Positions 9,794 to 22,101 are shown, counted from the stretch's first letter. The stretch: 64,000 nt of DNA from Dactylis glomerata (GCA_007115705.1 QXEO01000722.1:618098-682097), one strand, 5' to 3'. The notes: generated by a model from the sequence alone, not told the origin. Numbers and translations are program-made.

Positions 9794-11690
9794 GAATCCG
9801 TGAAACATAAGGAACACAATGGAATAATAAAATATGAAATTTACTAAAGTTTTGTGTTGACCAAATTTAAAATGCCTAAATGGACTATTCTTGCTATATT
9901 TCAAATTCTGTAAATGCAAATGGATTTATTCCTTTTGCATTGGTTTTGTGAAATCATAGTTGAACCAGAGAACTCTTTGTTGTGGAAATTATAAGTCTCT
10001 GTTTTGCTGCTTGCATTTGTTTCAACTTGTATCTTGGTAGAACCTTGTCTATTAAATGGAAAACCCTATTTTTAGTTGATTCTTGCACCAAGGTTTTGTA
10101 AAACAAAATTTTGGATAGAGAATTTTGTTTTGATCAAACACATTTCAACAGAAGCAAAACCCTTGAACATCTATGTCATGGCATGCATATCATTATTTGC
10201 ATGTGTTGTCTTGTATGTGTGTATTTATTGCTTTGTTCTTTGATCGTGTAGATTTTCTGGAGTGTAACCAGTGTTATTGTTGTGAGGATTGTGATACCAG
10301 CAACCTCAACCAAGGCAAGTTCACTTCATAAATGTCCTACTATATTCTCAAGCATGTAGTTGATTTTCATAGATTGCATGTGTAAGACTTTCTATAGTAT
10401 TATGCTATGCTATGAAACCTAGGTAGGATAGCCATATGAATCTTCCATGACTTGTTTCCTTGTCGCCAACGTAGGATAGATGAATGCTATGCTATTAGAT
10501 GCATGGGAGGGAATTCATGTTATGGAAATGTGTTGGAAAATGTTTGTTTTCATATGGCAAAAACAACTTAATTAATGAAACACCTGGGTGAATGGCATTG
10601 AAACTTTGAGGTTGAGTGGCAATCAGGATCCATTTTTATGGGGCCATATCTATGGTCGCACCTTCATTTCTATGGGGGCCATCTCTATGGGGCCATGTCT
10701 ATGGTCTGCACCTATCTTATGCACACCCACGGAAAGCACCCAGGACTATGGAGATTGGAGAGGTTCTAGTTTAGTGGCTTACCATACACCCACATGTCAT
10801 ATGGGCTCTATCTTGATTGAGTAAGTTGTGGGAACCCGACCCGATGTGACTAGCAGATGTAGAATGTGTTGGTGGTATGGTCCGTCTGGTGGTTTGAGGA
10901 ACTACTTCTGAAAGGTCTTGTCTTAGTCTTCTCCCGGCCATTGCACATTTGCATGTAATGGAACTGCGGGGCTGACTGAGTCATGTGGGGAAAATTGTAC
11001 AACCTCTCGAGAGTGTCAAAACTAAGTACTTATCCATGTCCCCGGTTATGGACAATTTGAGCAACTAGGCCTAGAACTGCTTGGAAGATCTCCTCATCCC
11101 AATTTCTTAATTAAAATTTGATGGTTGAACAAGGGTAGGAGCACTTTGGTTATCTATCCAAGTGTCCAGAAAGATGTTTTCAAATAATGAAAATGATTTG
11201 GAAAAGATAGGATGAAATGTTGCTTTCTGCAAAATTAGCCTAAACCCCACCAAGCCAAATGTGCATGTACTAGATAGGTTCCATTTTATTTATCCACCAA
11301 AAGGTGAATCTTTCCAATACCTTTCCAAATCTATTGACCATTCGTGGCTGCAACTTTTCATGTTGCAGGTTACTCAGGTTATGAGTGAGGTACGGTGATA
11401 GGGTCACGAGTCTCCACTCAGCGTGTGTTCACCTATGGCGCTGAAATGGAGCCCCTTTTTGTTATTTGCTTCCCACTGTTGAACTTTATTTGTGTTTGGG
11501 CTAGTCTGCTTTCAAGCTATGCAAGTTGTATCACACTATTTTAATTTTTGGATCACTCGATGTAATATAATTATGATCTTTGTATCTTGGTATTGCATCT
11601 TGAACCGTGTGTGCTAGCGAGTCGATCCAGGGACTAGCATGAATAAGCAAAGAGGCTTGACCCTACCGGGTCCGGTCGCTTCAGCAGCTC
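9794..11690 (+). repeat. Unassigned LTR-retrotransposon-like non-coding DNA
   Basis: No coding potential. The style (long T-rich tracts, the stretch ending GGTCCGGTCGCTTCA at 11690 directly before the exon-like repeat units) resembles the 3' part of a grass LTR on the plus strand. No partner copy or target duplication was found, so this is an impression and not a demonstrated element. A short imperfect repeat of ATGGGGCCAT-like units occurs at about 10638-10710. Confidence 0.35.
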
Positions 11691-12831
11691 CCCCCATGAT
11701 TTAACCGTCAACAAGGATGACGATGCCCAGAAGCAGGAGGAATCTGAGGTCAGTACTGCTAGATCTAGATAATCCTATAGCAAGGGTCAGATCCAGTTAA
11801 TTAATTTTGTGTTTTGCACTATTAATCCTTGGCTTATGGTTTAGCTTTAGTAAATCTGAGGTTCATCTATACGATTAATATATCCACACCTGTTAGAAGT
11901 TTCATGTATGAGATCCTTGATTCCTCGATTGTTCACATGAGGAAGCGTTTAATCATTTATTTTGCATAATATATAAAGTAGTTGCACTATATTTGAGGAT
12001 GATATGCCTTTATCGATCTTTTTTGATATATATATTTTGATAGATGTAGATGTATGGTAAACCTAAATGCCTTTGTAATTGGTCTATTTTAATGGACATT
12101 GCATAAACCCTTGCATACGCCGTTGACTGCGACTTGCCCACGAAGCAGCAGCGGCCCGGTGACATTGCCGTTGATTCAGATGTACTCCCGAACCTCGAGC
12201 AGCTTCCCCCCCCCCATGATTTAACCATAGATAGTGACAAAAATGCCCAGAAGCAGGAGGGATCTGAGGTTAGTATATAGATAATCCTAGAGCAAGGGTC
12301 AGATCTAGTTAATTAATTTCATGTTTTGCACTTTTCCTCAGCTGATGGTTTAGTTTTAATTAATTAGAGCGCCATCTACACGATTAAGATATTTGCACCT
12401 GTTAAAAGTATCATGTATGAGAGCGTTGATTCCTCGATTGTTTACATGTGGAAGTGTTTAATATTATATTTTGCATACATATAAAGAAGTTGCACTATAT
12501 TTGAGGATGATATGCCTTTATTGATCTTTTTAGATATATATTTTGATAGATGTAAATGAATGGTAAACCTAAATTCCTTTGTAATTTGTCTTTTTAATGC
12601 TGACTGCATAAATTGCATTGTACCGTTAACTGCTACTTGTCCACAAAGCAGCAGCAGCACTGCGACATCGCCATGGATTCGGATGTGCTCCCCCTCCCCG
12701 AGTAGCTCCCCCCTCACCCCATGATTAAACCATTGACGGTGATGAAGATGCCCATAAGCATGAGGAATCTAAGGTCAGTACTGCTAGATCTAGATAATCC
12801 TACTGCAAAGGGTTAGATCTAGTAAATTAGT

Positions 12832-13455
12832 TGATATGGATCAACGTGATCCAAAGGAAGTTTGGCCCAACCTTTCACGGCGATCGATAGAATCAGCAAA
12901 ATAGCAAAAGAGAACTCAATCTGAAATAGATCAAACTGATCTCTCTTCAATTCCTCGCGTTAAAACTGACCGGAATCAATTCCCACGCATGGCATAACAT
13001 CAGATCTCAACGATCAGCAAGCAAACACACCGATATGCGCCCCCAAACATTGGGACTTTTCTGGTCTCTTCTTTAGCTCGAAAATAACAAGTCTAACGAT
13101 ACAAGGCGGTTGCCATAACCCTATTTGGTTGACTCCGAACGCTACTTTGGCGGGGCTAGGCCCCATACCAAACTAAAAGCCCAAATGACAAAACACACTT
13201 GATTTTGGTCAGGCCCAAAACCATCACGCACAAATAAAACCAAACTGAAATAAAAACATGAAGCGAACTTAATTAAAATAGAACACTTAAATATCTTTGG
13301 CTGCAGCTCCTCGACGAACATGAAACACCATTGGAGATGTATGAAAGTTGGGCTTCACATAGTCTTCTGGAGGCACTTCAAAGCAGAATTGTCCAAGCTT
13401 CAGAACATACGGAGGTGATAAAATATCAGGAGTAGTAGCTATCCTCCCCTCATCA
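12832..13455 (-). repeat. 3' LTR of element G
   Basis: Same length as the partner at 15923-16546, with a small number of visible substitutions. Boundaries are set by the TTAGT target duplication on the outside and the G-rich purine tract on the inside. Confidence 0.9.
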
Positions 13456-15305
13456 TCCCCCCCCCAACTTGAAAGGAAACCGTCCTCGGTTTCGCCGTAA
13501 CGTGTTGGGACTTCTTAGGTGCTGCCAACATTGCCACTTTGATATCCTTATCGAGCATAGGCTGCAACACATGACGCTTTCCTTTATGCCACAAGGAATA
13601 AACATTGGATAGGCCTTCATGAGTGGAATGCCTATCAAATTGCCACGGTCGTCCTAGCAGCACATGACATGCATCCATAGGCAAAACATGGCAGGCCACT
13701 ATGTCCTCATAATTACCTACGAAAAATTTCAGGCGCACCTTATGTGTAACTTTTAGCTTTCCTGAATTATACAACCACTCAACACAATGTGGCTGCAGGT
13801 GCTTCCATGTAGGCAACGATAGAGAATCCACCAAACTCTTGCTAACAACATTTGTGTACCTACCACCATCAATAATCAGTTTGCAAGTGGTGTCCTTGAT
13901 GATGCATTGGGTCTGAAATATATTCCAGCGCTGCCCTTGGTCGTGTATGCGATCTTTTGGTACGCGTTGCACCATTAGATTTTTTTAATTTGCAGCAAGT
14001 TCATACCCATCCACGATCACTTCATGATTTTACTCAGATTCCTCACTTGATGACGCATGAGCTTTGTCATCATCACTAGATTTTTTAAATTTGTAGCAAG
14101 TTCATACCCATCCATCGTGTGTGAGCATCACCCTTTTTCTATTAGGGAAATCACGCTTCATGTGTCCTCGTCCTCCACAAGTAAAACACTCGATATTTGC
14201 TGTGGACTGCGTAGATGCAGTTTTGGACATCCTAGATTTAGGTGCCTCGCTATGAGAAACACTATTAGAGCATGTAGAAGGTGTCGTCTTAACACTAGGT
14301 CCAGCAGCCTCGGTATGGGAACGATGCCATGAATTTGTAGGTGTTGTAGCTTGGCGTTGTTTGATTTGTTGCTCTGCACGCTCAGCTTGGTTCACAAGAT
14401 CCTGAAGATCATTATAGTAAACCATCTCCACACGATCATGCACCTCAAAATTCAGTCCATTCAAGAACTGAGACATCGTGGCCTTGATGTCCTTACTTGT
14501 TCCTATACGTATCATCAACAACTCCATCTCTTTATAATACCCATCCAAAGATTTAGTACCTTGAGTGAGCTGCTGCAGTTTATTATACATGTCTCTCTTG
14601 CAGTGTTCAGGAACAAAGCGATGTCGCATAAGATCTTTCATACCTTTTCATGACGTTGGGCGAGTACGCATACGCCGAATTTGATTCCACCAAATCATCA
14701 CATAACCGGTGAATTCAACAGCAGCCAGTTGAAGTCTCTTCTCCTCAGTGTAATAATGAGTAGCAAAAATCTGATCCATGCGCATCTCCCACTCCAAATA
14801 ATAGTCATGTCCGCGGTCACCGGAAAAAGGAGGTATGGACAATTTGATGCGTCCAAGACCACCATCATCAAGTGGAACATGACCAGCATGGCCAATACGG
14901 TCACGATCATGTGGCTGTACACGATGAGCACCTGGAGGACGAATAGCAAATGGTCATTGTTGTGGTGCGTAATCAGCTTCATTGTGAAGTTCTCCATCAT
15001 ACGTGGGTGCCACTGGTCGATGATCATGAATTTCAGCAGGGCGGCATTGTACCATGTCGCGAGGTTGTGCAGTAGGAGGGGGCTGCATGGGTGCACGGGC
15101 TGTAGCATCGTCCATTGCATCAATTCGGGTAACTAGCTGTGCAATTTGCGCTGTCAAGGCGGCATGACAGCGCAGAATAAAATCGCACATGGTATCAAAA
15201 CCAGCCCAAACATTAGGAGCCAAATCTGAAGCAAAGTGGGTGGCACAACTTCCTTTGGATCCGCTCCAGCAGCTACAGAATTTTCTCCATTATTGGAGCT
15301 CACCA
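13439..15305 (-). pseudogene. Gag-protease frame of element G, interrupted
   Basis: The ATG at 15305 opens a short N-terminal part (MVSSNN...). The frame then shifts by one near 15240. From 15223 onward one frame continues with stops at 14954-14956, near 14648-14653, 14102-14104 and a few in the linker. Recognisable pieces are a gag N-terminal helix region, a gag core (PPFSG..., HRFVPEHC...), a zinc knuckle CX2CX4H followed by F where the last Cys should be (about 14148-14190), and a protease with IIDGG (about 13850-13870). The protease frame reads through the purine tract and stops just inside the LTR (13439). Nothing of RT or integrase is present. A 40-bp segment with TTGCAGCAAGTTCATACCC is duplicated at about 13985-14015 and 14090-14120. 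Confidence 0.8.
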
Positions 15306-15922
15306 TGATCTTCTCCGCGCACGAGCCGCAGCGATCACACGATCGAGCGTCGATCGGATCTGGCACTCTGGCAGCGATCGACCAGGGTCTGAACAGTGAG
15401 GCGAGCAGACAAACGTTGTTTGCGGTCTTGTGAGGCGCTCGACCCCAAAGACGGTCTGGGGACTAGTAAGAAGACCGATCGATCCAGGCTCTGCGCGAAC
15501 AGAAGGCGACAGCGCTCAGGAAGGAAGAAACAAGGCCCGGCCCACTAGCGGCAGCCAGCGACAGGGCTCGATGAGCGATCCCCATCGCGAGCGCGCCAGG
15601 GGACAGAGGCGGTCTGGGGTCGGGCGAGGACCAAGTTTGTTTCCTCTTTTTTTTCGCTGGAGTAGCGCTCGGATCCAAGCGGTGGAGCAGCGATCGGTTG
15701 TAGGGGAAACATCGAGGCGGTGGGCTCCCAGGAAGAGCGATCGAAGGAAGTCAACATGGGCAAGCTGGACTCCCGGGGTAGATCTGATCTGTAGCAGATC
15801 GATCTACGCAAGCTGTGCAACCAAAACGCGACTCGACAGATGGAACTCGTCGATCTTTTAGTCGTTGAACAAAAACTAGCAAAAAAATCACCGTGAGAAA
15901 CCCGACGAATCTGATACCAAGA

Positions 15923-16546
15923 TGATACGGATCAACATGATCCAAAGGAAGTTTGGCCCAACCTTTCATGGCGATCGATTGAATTAGCAAAATAGCAAAA
16001 GAGAACTCAATCTGAAATAGATCAAACCGATCTCTCTTCAATTCCTCACGTTAAAACTGACCGGAATCAATTCCCACGCATGGCATAACATCAGATCTCA
16101 AAGATTAGCAAGCAAACACACCGATATGTGCCCCCAAACATTGGGACTTTTCTGGTCTCTTCTTTAGCTCAAAAATAACAAGTTTAACGATACAAGGCAG
16201 TTGCCATAACCCTATATGGGTGACTCCAAACGCTACTTTGGCTGGGTTAGGCCCCATACCAAACTAAAAGCCCAAATGACAAAACACACTTGATTTTGGA
16301 TAGGCCCAAAACCATCACACACAAATAAAACCAAATTGAAGTAAAAACGTGACGCGAACTTAATTAAAATAGAACACTTAAATATCTTTGGCTGCAGCTC
16401 CTCGGCGAATATGAAACACCATTGGAGGTGTACGAAAGTTGGGCTTCACATCATCTTCTAGAGGCACTTCAAAGCAGAAATGTCCAAGCTTCAGAATATA
16501 CGGAGGTGGCAAAATATCAGGAGTAGTAGCTATCCTCCCCTCATCA
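15923..16546 (-). repeat. 5' LTR of element G
   Basis: 624 bp. On the minus strand it ends CCGTATCA, three bases before the primer site. The outer edge is fixed by TTAGT at 16547-16551. Confidence 0.9.
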
Positions 16547-17452
16547 TTAGTTCTACGTTTTGCACTTTTAATCCTTGGCTTATGGTTTAGTAGTTAATCC
16601 GAGCTTCACCTACATGATTAAGATATTCGCACATGTTAAAAGTTCCATGTATGAGACCCTTGATTCCTCAATTCTTCGCATGTGGAAGCGTTTAATCAAA
16701 TATTTTCCAGATATAGAAAGTAGCTGCACTATATTTGATGATGATATGCCTTTATTGATCTTTTTAGATATATATTTTGATAGATATAGATGAATGGCAA
16801 ACCTAAATGTCTTTGTAATTGGTTATTTTGTTTAATGCTAACCGCATACACCGTTGCATATAATTATTGTGGTGATATTTGCATTGATTCTAGTATGCCC
16901 ATTGGAAATCATTTATCTTGCTATGTATATGCTTACAAACAAAATTAATCTAACACGGGTCCCATATATGAGAAGTCGAAAAAAGAATGTGCAAATTCGC
17001 TGATAAGGGTTTATCTTGCTGCCTGTGTATGTTTGTGCTTCTTATATGCCTCGATCGGAGTTCTGTTTATGTTAATTTTGTAAATATCCAAGATTTTGAT
17101 GCAGTATATATTGGTTGTTACACATGCAGAATGATTGTTATCACACTTATAGTAGTGATGACGACAAAGATTACTATGAGAAATCACTTGCTGAGCTAGA
17201 GCAAGGAAACACCAAGATGTATAGGCATGGATATCGCTGCCCGTGTGATCCGCGGAATGAAGACTCTTCTTACAAAATTGTTCTGAAGCATGCCAAATGC
17301 ATTTCTGCTAACACAACTAAGAGGCACCATATTAGGGCACAACACCAAGCTGTCGTCATGTTCATGAAGAACCTTCCATGGTTGCCAAATAAGGGGAAAA
17401 CAATGATGATGAGTCAGAGCCTTTGAAGAAGCACAAAGCAGGCCAGATGTGA

Positions 17453-18384
17453 CTAAGTTTGCTGCTGGCCATGGATTTCATTAAGTTGTTCATATTTAAG
17501 TAGTCGTACTGCACTCTGTTACTATTATGGGCAATATGTATTGCCATCCATGTTTACCTCTGATTCAGTTGGCGCATGTATGTTTTTAATTAGAAAGCTC
17601 TTCTAGTTACACATAGCACGAGTGGATAGTTCATAAACAGCAATGTACATATATAGTACTTCTAACAGCATCCCGATAAGGTAGCAAAAATAGCTAGTTC
17701 ATTCAACTTGCTTGTCATTTGTTCATTGTTACAACTAGCAATATATGGCGAAATTAAAGCTACAAAAGAAATTTTATGACACAATAATTAAACATAACCC
17801 CAAGCCCTAAATTTATCCCCTTGAGAAATATAGGCAGATCGAGTGTGCAAATGTGTGTTGTCTGCGCATTTAAATGTTTGGCTTCCACTCGAAATTAACC
17901 ACCCAACAGCTCCAGCGACGCTCTCGATGAGCTGTCGTCACGGCTATAGTGAACAACTGAGAACCAACTCAGCATGCAGATGTGAAAATACTTACAGCCG
18001 GGATCCAAAACTGGCACTTTCAAGTGAATGGTCGTCACAGTTATCCTAGAACTCAGTGATGAACATGAGTCGAATGACCTGAGGCGCGTCTGCGACATGA
18101 GCAATGATGGACAACATTTACGAATAGTCACTGGTATGGAAAAAGCAATGACGCCCTCATAAGGAATCATGTCATCAATTTTTTTTGGCCCAAAGGTCGG
18201 AATGTTTACCGACTACCAACGACGCGTTTTTGTTTCAAGCATCATTGTTAGGTGCGGCAGAGACCAGGTCGGGACATATAGGTGACGTATTTTTCTGAGC
18301 CTGTCATGTATAGCGGTTATCGGTGACTATCTTTCTTTTTTCATTACCAGTGACATCGTGGCTATAAGCCTTTTTCCAGTAGTG
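17453..18384. other. Non-coding DNA ending in a CACTA-type right terminus
   Basis: No gene recognised. The sequence ending at 18384 reads, on the minus strand, CACTACTGGAAAAAGGC, the terminal inverted repeat type of grass CACTA (En/Spm-like) transposons. The element should extend to the left, but no matching left end was found, so it may be a truncated copy. Confidence 0.5.
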
Positions 18385-19696
18385 TCCGTCCATCCCTCTT
18401 CCTAGCAACATGCAATGATGATGACCTTATGCATCCCCCAACATATGAGTGCTCTCATATTTCATTACATAAGACCATCATAGCAGATAACAAACTTGTA
18501 TGCAACCAATCAACAAAGTATTCCACAATTGCCAAGAAACATCACTACTCGAACTTAGACATAGATACAATAGATAATGGGAAAACAATAGATTGTACCA
18601 CACATCATGTTTATCAAGAGATTACAGTAGGGCGATCAAGATGGTGTTGCTAAAGATGGTGATGATGAACACACCGGAGTGGGGTAGAGCCTACCAGAGG
18701 CGATTCCAACAGTGATCCCCCTCTGAACTCCACCGGCGATAGCATTCTGTCTCTCTGTTTCTTTGTTTTGGATCTCCGCGCTGCCACCCCGCGAGAACGT
18801 CTCGGGGGATCTTTATATAGTGGTTTTTAGGTCAAGCCTATCAATCTGAGATCAAGACGAACGACATCGGACACTCCAGGTGCAAACAAGCGTAGGTGGT
18901 GTGGCCAGGGATTGGGCCCGCCACCTGGTTTCTTTTGGGCCTCATGGGTCCCCTCATGTGCTTCGTCTTATCATATTGTTTCTCCAGGAAAATATTAACG
19001 CTAGAAAATAGCTTCGTTTGAGTTCTGGAAGGTCCTTGAAACTTCAAAATACTCAAAATAGGGATTTTTGTTCCACATAGTTATAAACCAATAGAAGGGG
19101 ATCGATGGAAAATCCCCACAAATCAATGCAAAACTTGAATATATCATCTTATAATATGCAAATATGTTGGAATATATTGCAATAAACTACAAAGTCCATG
19201 TATGCATTTTACATACATCAATTGGCTACAAACTAAGTAGTTGTTATTTATTCATATATAAAATGCGAGTGCATAAGAAGAGAGTTAGACTTAAAAGTTA
19301 ATGGTCTTTTTTGTTTTGTGGTGTGCTCCAAATGCTTTCTAATACTATTCAGTTTGAGCACCTTTGTAACCTTGTAACATGTAAAATGTGTTCAGCTACT
19401 ATTCTCTAACAGTTATTTTAGGAGTTTAACTAAAAATAAAAAATTGGTAAAGTAAATGAGAAAGATAAGCAATGGACAAGTTGGGGTCGACCTTGAGCAT
19501 GTGTTGTTCATGCCAATGGAACAATTTCAAAGTCTATATCATTAAAACTTTTCCCTTACTAAAACAACATGAAAGGAGTGTTCTACTGTACATACTTGCT
19601 TCTTGAATGGTTTTCCAATAATTACTAAAGTTTACATCATGGTTGAGACTATTATATCATTTGTATGAAGAACTAACCATCTTGTAGGCAATAAAA
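18385..19696. other. Non-coding spacer between two CACTA ends
   Basis: No supported gene. On the minus strand CCACTATATAAAG (about 18810-18825) is TATA-box-like, and the flanks 18640-19080 have a balanced-GC texture resembling an LTR or promoter remnant. I could not assign it to a family. Confidence 0.35.
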
Positions 19697-20430
19697 CACT
19701 AGTAGGAAAAGGCTTATAGCCGCCAGACTGAAGTAGAGAATGAATTAGGAGTGATATCATACCATGTTCTCGTATTGTACAACAACCATTCGGCGTGTGG
19801 AATTCAAATCCCTTCGGACCTTCCTTGACACTGTCTTTAGTATGATGCCGATCTCTTAGGGCCAGCTTACTGCTGGCGCACCATTTATGGTGCTCCAGTG
19901 GTAAAAATACCCATGGCGCACCCAATTTTTGGTGCGCCAGCAGTAACACCTATGGGTCCCAGCGGCTGCCTCCAGAGGTGGCTACAGGGAAATACCCCTA
20001 GCGCACCACATATAGGTGCGCCAGGGGTATTTCTTTGGACCCACCTCCAGAGCCAGCTGCTGGGGTCCACCCGGAATTACCCCTGGCGTACTAGGTGGTA
20101 TTTCTGGGTGGACCCCTTGCATGGTGCCCCTGCTTGGACCTTCCCTAGATTACCACTGGAGCACCACTTGGTGTGCCAGCAGTATGTTGTTACTGCTGGC
20201 ACACCAAACCGATGCGCCAGGGGTAATTCTGGGTGGATCGCTCGCATGGTGCCACCTATTGGGCCCCACCCCAAGTTACCACTGGAGCACCATCTTGGTG
20301 CACCAGTAGTATATTCTTACTTCTGGCGCACCACATTTGGTGCTCTAGTGGTAAAGTTACTGCTGGCGCACCACCTTGGTCCTCCAGTGATAATATGGGG
20401 TGGGGCCCGGCTAGGTGTTACTATATGTGG
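19697..20430 (+). mobile_element. CACTA transposon left end with palindromic subterminal repeats
   Basis: CACTAGTAGGAAAAGGC starts at 19697. It shares GGAAAAGGCTTATAGCC with the opposite-facing end at 18384. From about 19865 to 20410 there are about ten copies of the half-motif CTGCTGGCGCACC or its reverse complement GGTGCGCCAGCAG (also in variants such as GGTGCGCCAGGGGTA), often as pairs facing each other around 10-20 bp. Such arrays are typical of transposase-binding subterminal regions of CACTA elements. No right end or transposase was found. Translations through the repeats are low-complexity and not genes. Confidence 0.6.
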
Positions 20431-21430
20431 GTCTCTGAACACCATAACTAACTTAAAAAATAACCAAACAGCGCAACACTTTCGTGTAGCATCATCTCAT
20501 GTGACACTTTTTACAAAAAATTACCAAACTTGGAATTTGGCGATTTTGACCTCGATGGGGTTTTGGGCTAGGGTTAACGGGGTTAAGCTAGGGTATGTCT
20601 TTCAACACCCTAGATCTTTACGGATGTAGACAATTTTTGGAACACGCATGTACATTAGTATTTACTTATATTTTGACCCTGGGTTTAGGGTTTTTTCTGG
20701 ATGAATCACACATTTTTTGTATTCAGAGTGCCAGACTATGATTTTTGAACTGTAGCTACCAAAAACCCAATGCGAACACCGATAATAGAATTTTTCCTTC
20801 CAACCATGTCACATTTCATGACTCCATCACTAGAAGAAAAGTTTCCATCTACCACGATCAAAAATCGTGGTTAAAGGTTTGTTTTTTGTGTTTAATGACT
20901 CTTTAACCATGATTTTCCTATCGTGGTCTATCGATCGTTACAGATCTTTCTGCCATGGTTTTTCGACGACCGTGGTAGATGCAAGTCTTTAGCCATGAAA
21001 ATCAGTTTCCTAGTAGATGGGTTTCACCGGGCCACCAAAATGCTGACATCATCGTAATCACCATGTGGCATTTGTTTGACTCTTATTATTATACCTACGC
21101 ATAGGTTCTCTCCCCCTAGAAGTACATTTTGTTCCAACTTTGAACTAATGCTCAAATTCTAAACTGTAGTAAGTAGATTTAACTGCATGGTCTAAATGGA
21201 CTACCATGCATATTTAATAGTGATTTTACTAGGGAATATAAACCATGAAAATGCAACTTTCATACAATGGAGAATGAAGAAAACATAAATAATCTCCAAG
21301 ATCTATCAAAATTGTTCTAGGATAGCACAACAAGGATTATAGACACAAAAGTGCAGTCAAGTGACAAAAGCAGTATTTGCCTAGGACAAAAGGCTGACAC
21401 CGCGAAGCTTCTCTATCTCCTCTGGCGTAA
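20431..21430. other. Non-coding DNA with a short CACTA-like/hairpin-rich segment
   Basis: No gene. CACTAGAAGAAAAG begins at 20828, followed by several inverted CCACGAT/ATCGTGG words up to about 21015, where TTTCCTAGTAG resembles an imperfect inverted end. This might be a small CACTA-derived MITE of about 190 bp, but the ends do not match well. Confidence 0.35.
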
Positions 21431-22101
21431 TCAGAAGAACACGACCGAGTTGCGCATGCTGCACCGCCACTGTAGCCTCCGCGTTGGTTGTCGTTGGATG
21501 GGGCGGTCCTCGACTTCATTGCGCGAAAACGAAACCTGCATTGCATCCACCAAGCTGATGGAATCAGCGATCATCTTGTTCTTGGTGGCATTGTTTTCCT
21601 CCAACGTTTTCTTCAACGTGCCAAGAACCATTTGCCTGGTGTGATTGGCGCTGACGTGAACCTGAAGCGCTTCAAGACACTTCTTCATTAATGGGACTCT
21701 CTCATCGTAAAGGTTGCCGCACTTGATGTGAAGCATGTAATTCTTAGCCCTGAGCTTGCGGATGGTAGCGTTCGCTTTCTCGTTTGATGCAAGGCTCTCC
21801 GCCAGCCGCTTGGCCAGGGCGGCGACCTCCTCCTTCAACTTATCACGCTCAGAGCGAAGGTTGGAAGTGAGATGCCAGAGAAAGTGAACCCGATTTAAGA
21901 TAGCCATTTTGGCTTCCTGCATGGCATAACCATCAGGAAGAGTGAAGAAGAAGAAAACCCCAAATAATTCATGGATCACGGATGGATAGTGGCTACCTCT
22001 AATAGCTGGCGAGTGGGGATGCTCCCTTCATCATGCGTGGACGTGTCCTCTGTCTCCATCGCCGAAGTGGATCCTAGGGCAGTAAGGAACAGCCGGCCCA
22101 T
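21431..22101 (-). CDS. Two-exon gene for a small coiled-coil protein of unknown function
   Basis: Model: exon 1 22101-21997 (35 codons), 80-bp GT-AG intron 21996-21917, exon 2 21916-21431 (161 codons plus stop), both in phase 0, total 196 residues. The acceptor is GGTTATGCCATGCAG. Without the splice, the frame would begin in the intron with a run of phenylalanines, which argues for the model. The protein has an acidic N-terminus, a long amphipathic helix (about 50-100, rich in Lys, Glu, Arg with Leu spacing, for example SERDKLKEEVAALAKRL), a second helical part and a basic C-terminus. No catalytic motif was seen. A second Met at codon 15 is an alternative start. A 27-42-bp minisatellite lies just upstream. 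It could be a host gene or an accessory gene of the neighbouring CACTA DNA; I do not recognise the family. Confidence 0.55.

Larger units (their letters stand above)
12832..16546 (-). mobile_element. Element G: non-autonomous gag-protease-only gypsy LTR element
   Basis: LTRs at 12832-13455 and 15923-16546 (both 624 bp) enclose only 2,467 bp. The target duplication TTAGT is perfect at 12827-12831 and 16547-16551. On the minus strand the LTR starts TGATGAGGGGAGG and ends TATCA. The primer site TGGTATCAGA is at 15910-15919 and a G10 purine tract lies against the 3' LTR (about 13456-13466). The interior has gag and protease remnants but no RT, RNase H or integrase. This matches the published TR-GAG class in structure. 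Its termini are those of the larger elements here, so those or relatives may have mobilised it. Confidence 0.9.
11692..16910 (+). repeat. Three tandem ~0.5-kb units carrying exon-like segments
   Basis: Units begin near 11686, 12200 and 12702 (spacings about 515 and 500). The third is split by element G and resumes at 16547, ending near 16910. Each unit contains the AGAAGCAGGAG-type exon segment, a TAGATCTAG-rich intron start, a GCCTTTATTGATC block, and the next exon start. Divergence between units is visible but modest, with many substitutions and small indels. Confidence 0.75.
11692..17452 (+). pseudogene. Decayed host gene: repeated exon-like units plus XS-type zinc-finger-like last exon
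   Basis: Exon-like segments ending at 11748, 12268 (about 12152-12268) and 12773 (about 12650-12773) are each followed by GT(C/T)AGT donors. They translate to related peptides around GDIAVDSDVLP and AQKQEGSE, in phase 0. The last exon starts at 17130 after CACATGCAG, also phase 0. It reads an acidic stretch, then YRCPC, LKHAKC and AQHQAVVMFMKN, the C-x-C ... H ... H spacing of XS-type zinc fingers found in plant RNA-silencing proteins (SGS3 relatives). The open frame stops at 17426. In the next frame the text from the A-run at about 17398 continues as an acidic then basic tail to 17452, so one base may have been lost. The third unit has an in-frame TAG, and element G sits in its intron. The 5' end appears to be lost to the LTR-like DNA before 11690. 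Family assignment is moderate; exact function unknown. Confidence 0.5.

Noticed and set aside
19898..20629. A 243-codon plus-strand frame
   Set aside because: It reads through palindromic CACTA subterminal repeats. The protein is low-complexity and mirrored in other frames.
20828..21018. A complete short CACTA/MITE element
   Set aside because: The left end CACTAGAAG and right end CCTAGTAG do not pair well and no 3-bp duplication fits. Kept only as a note.
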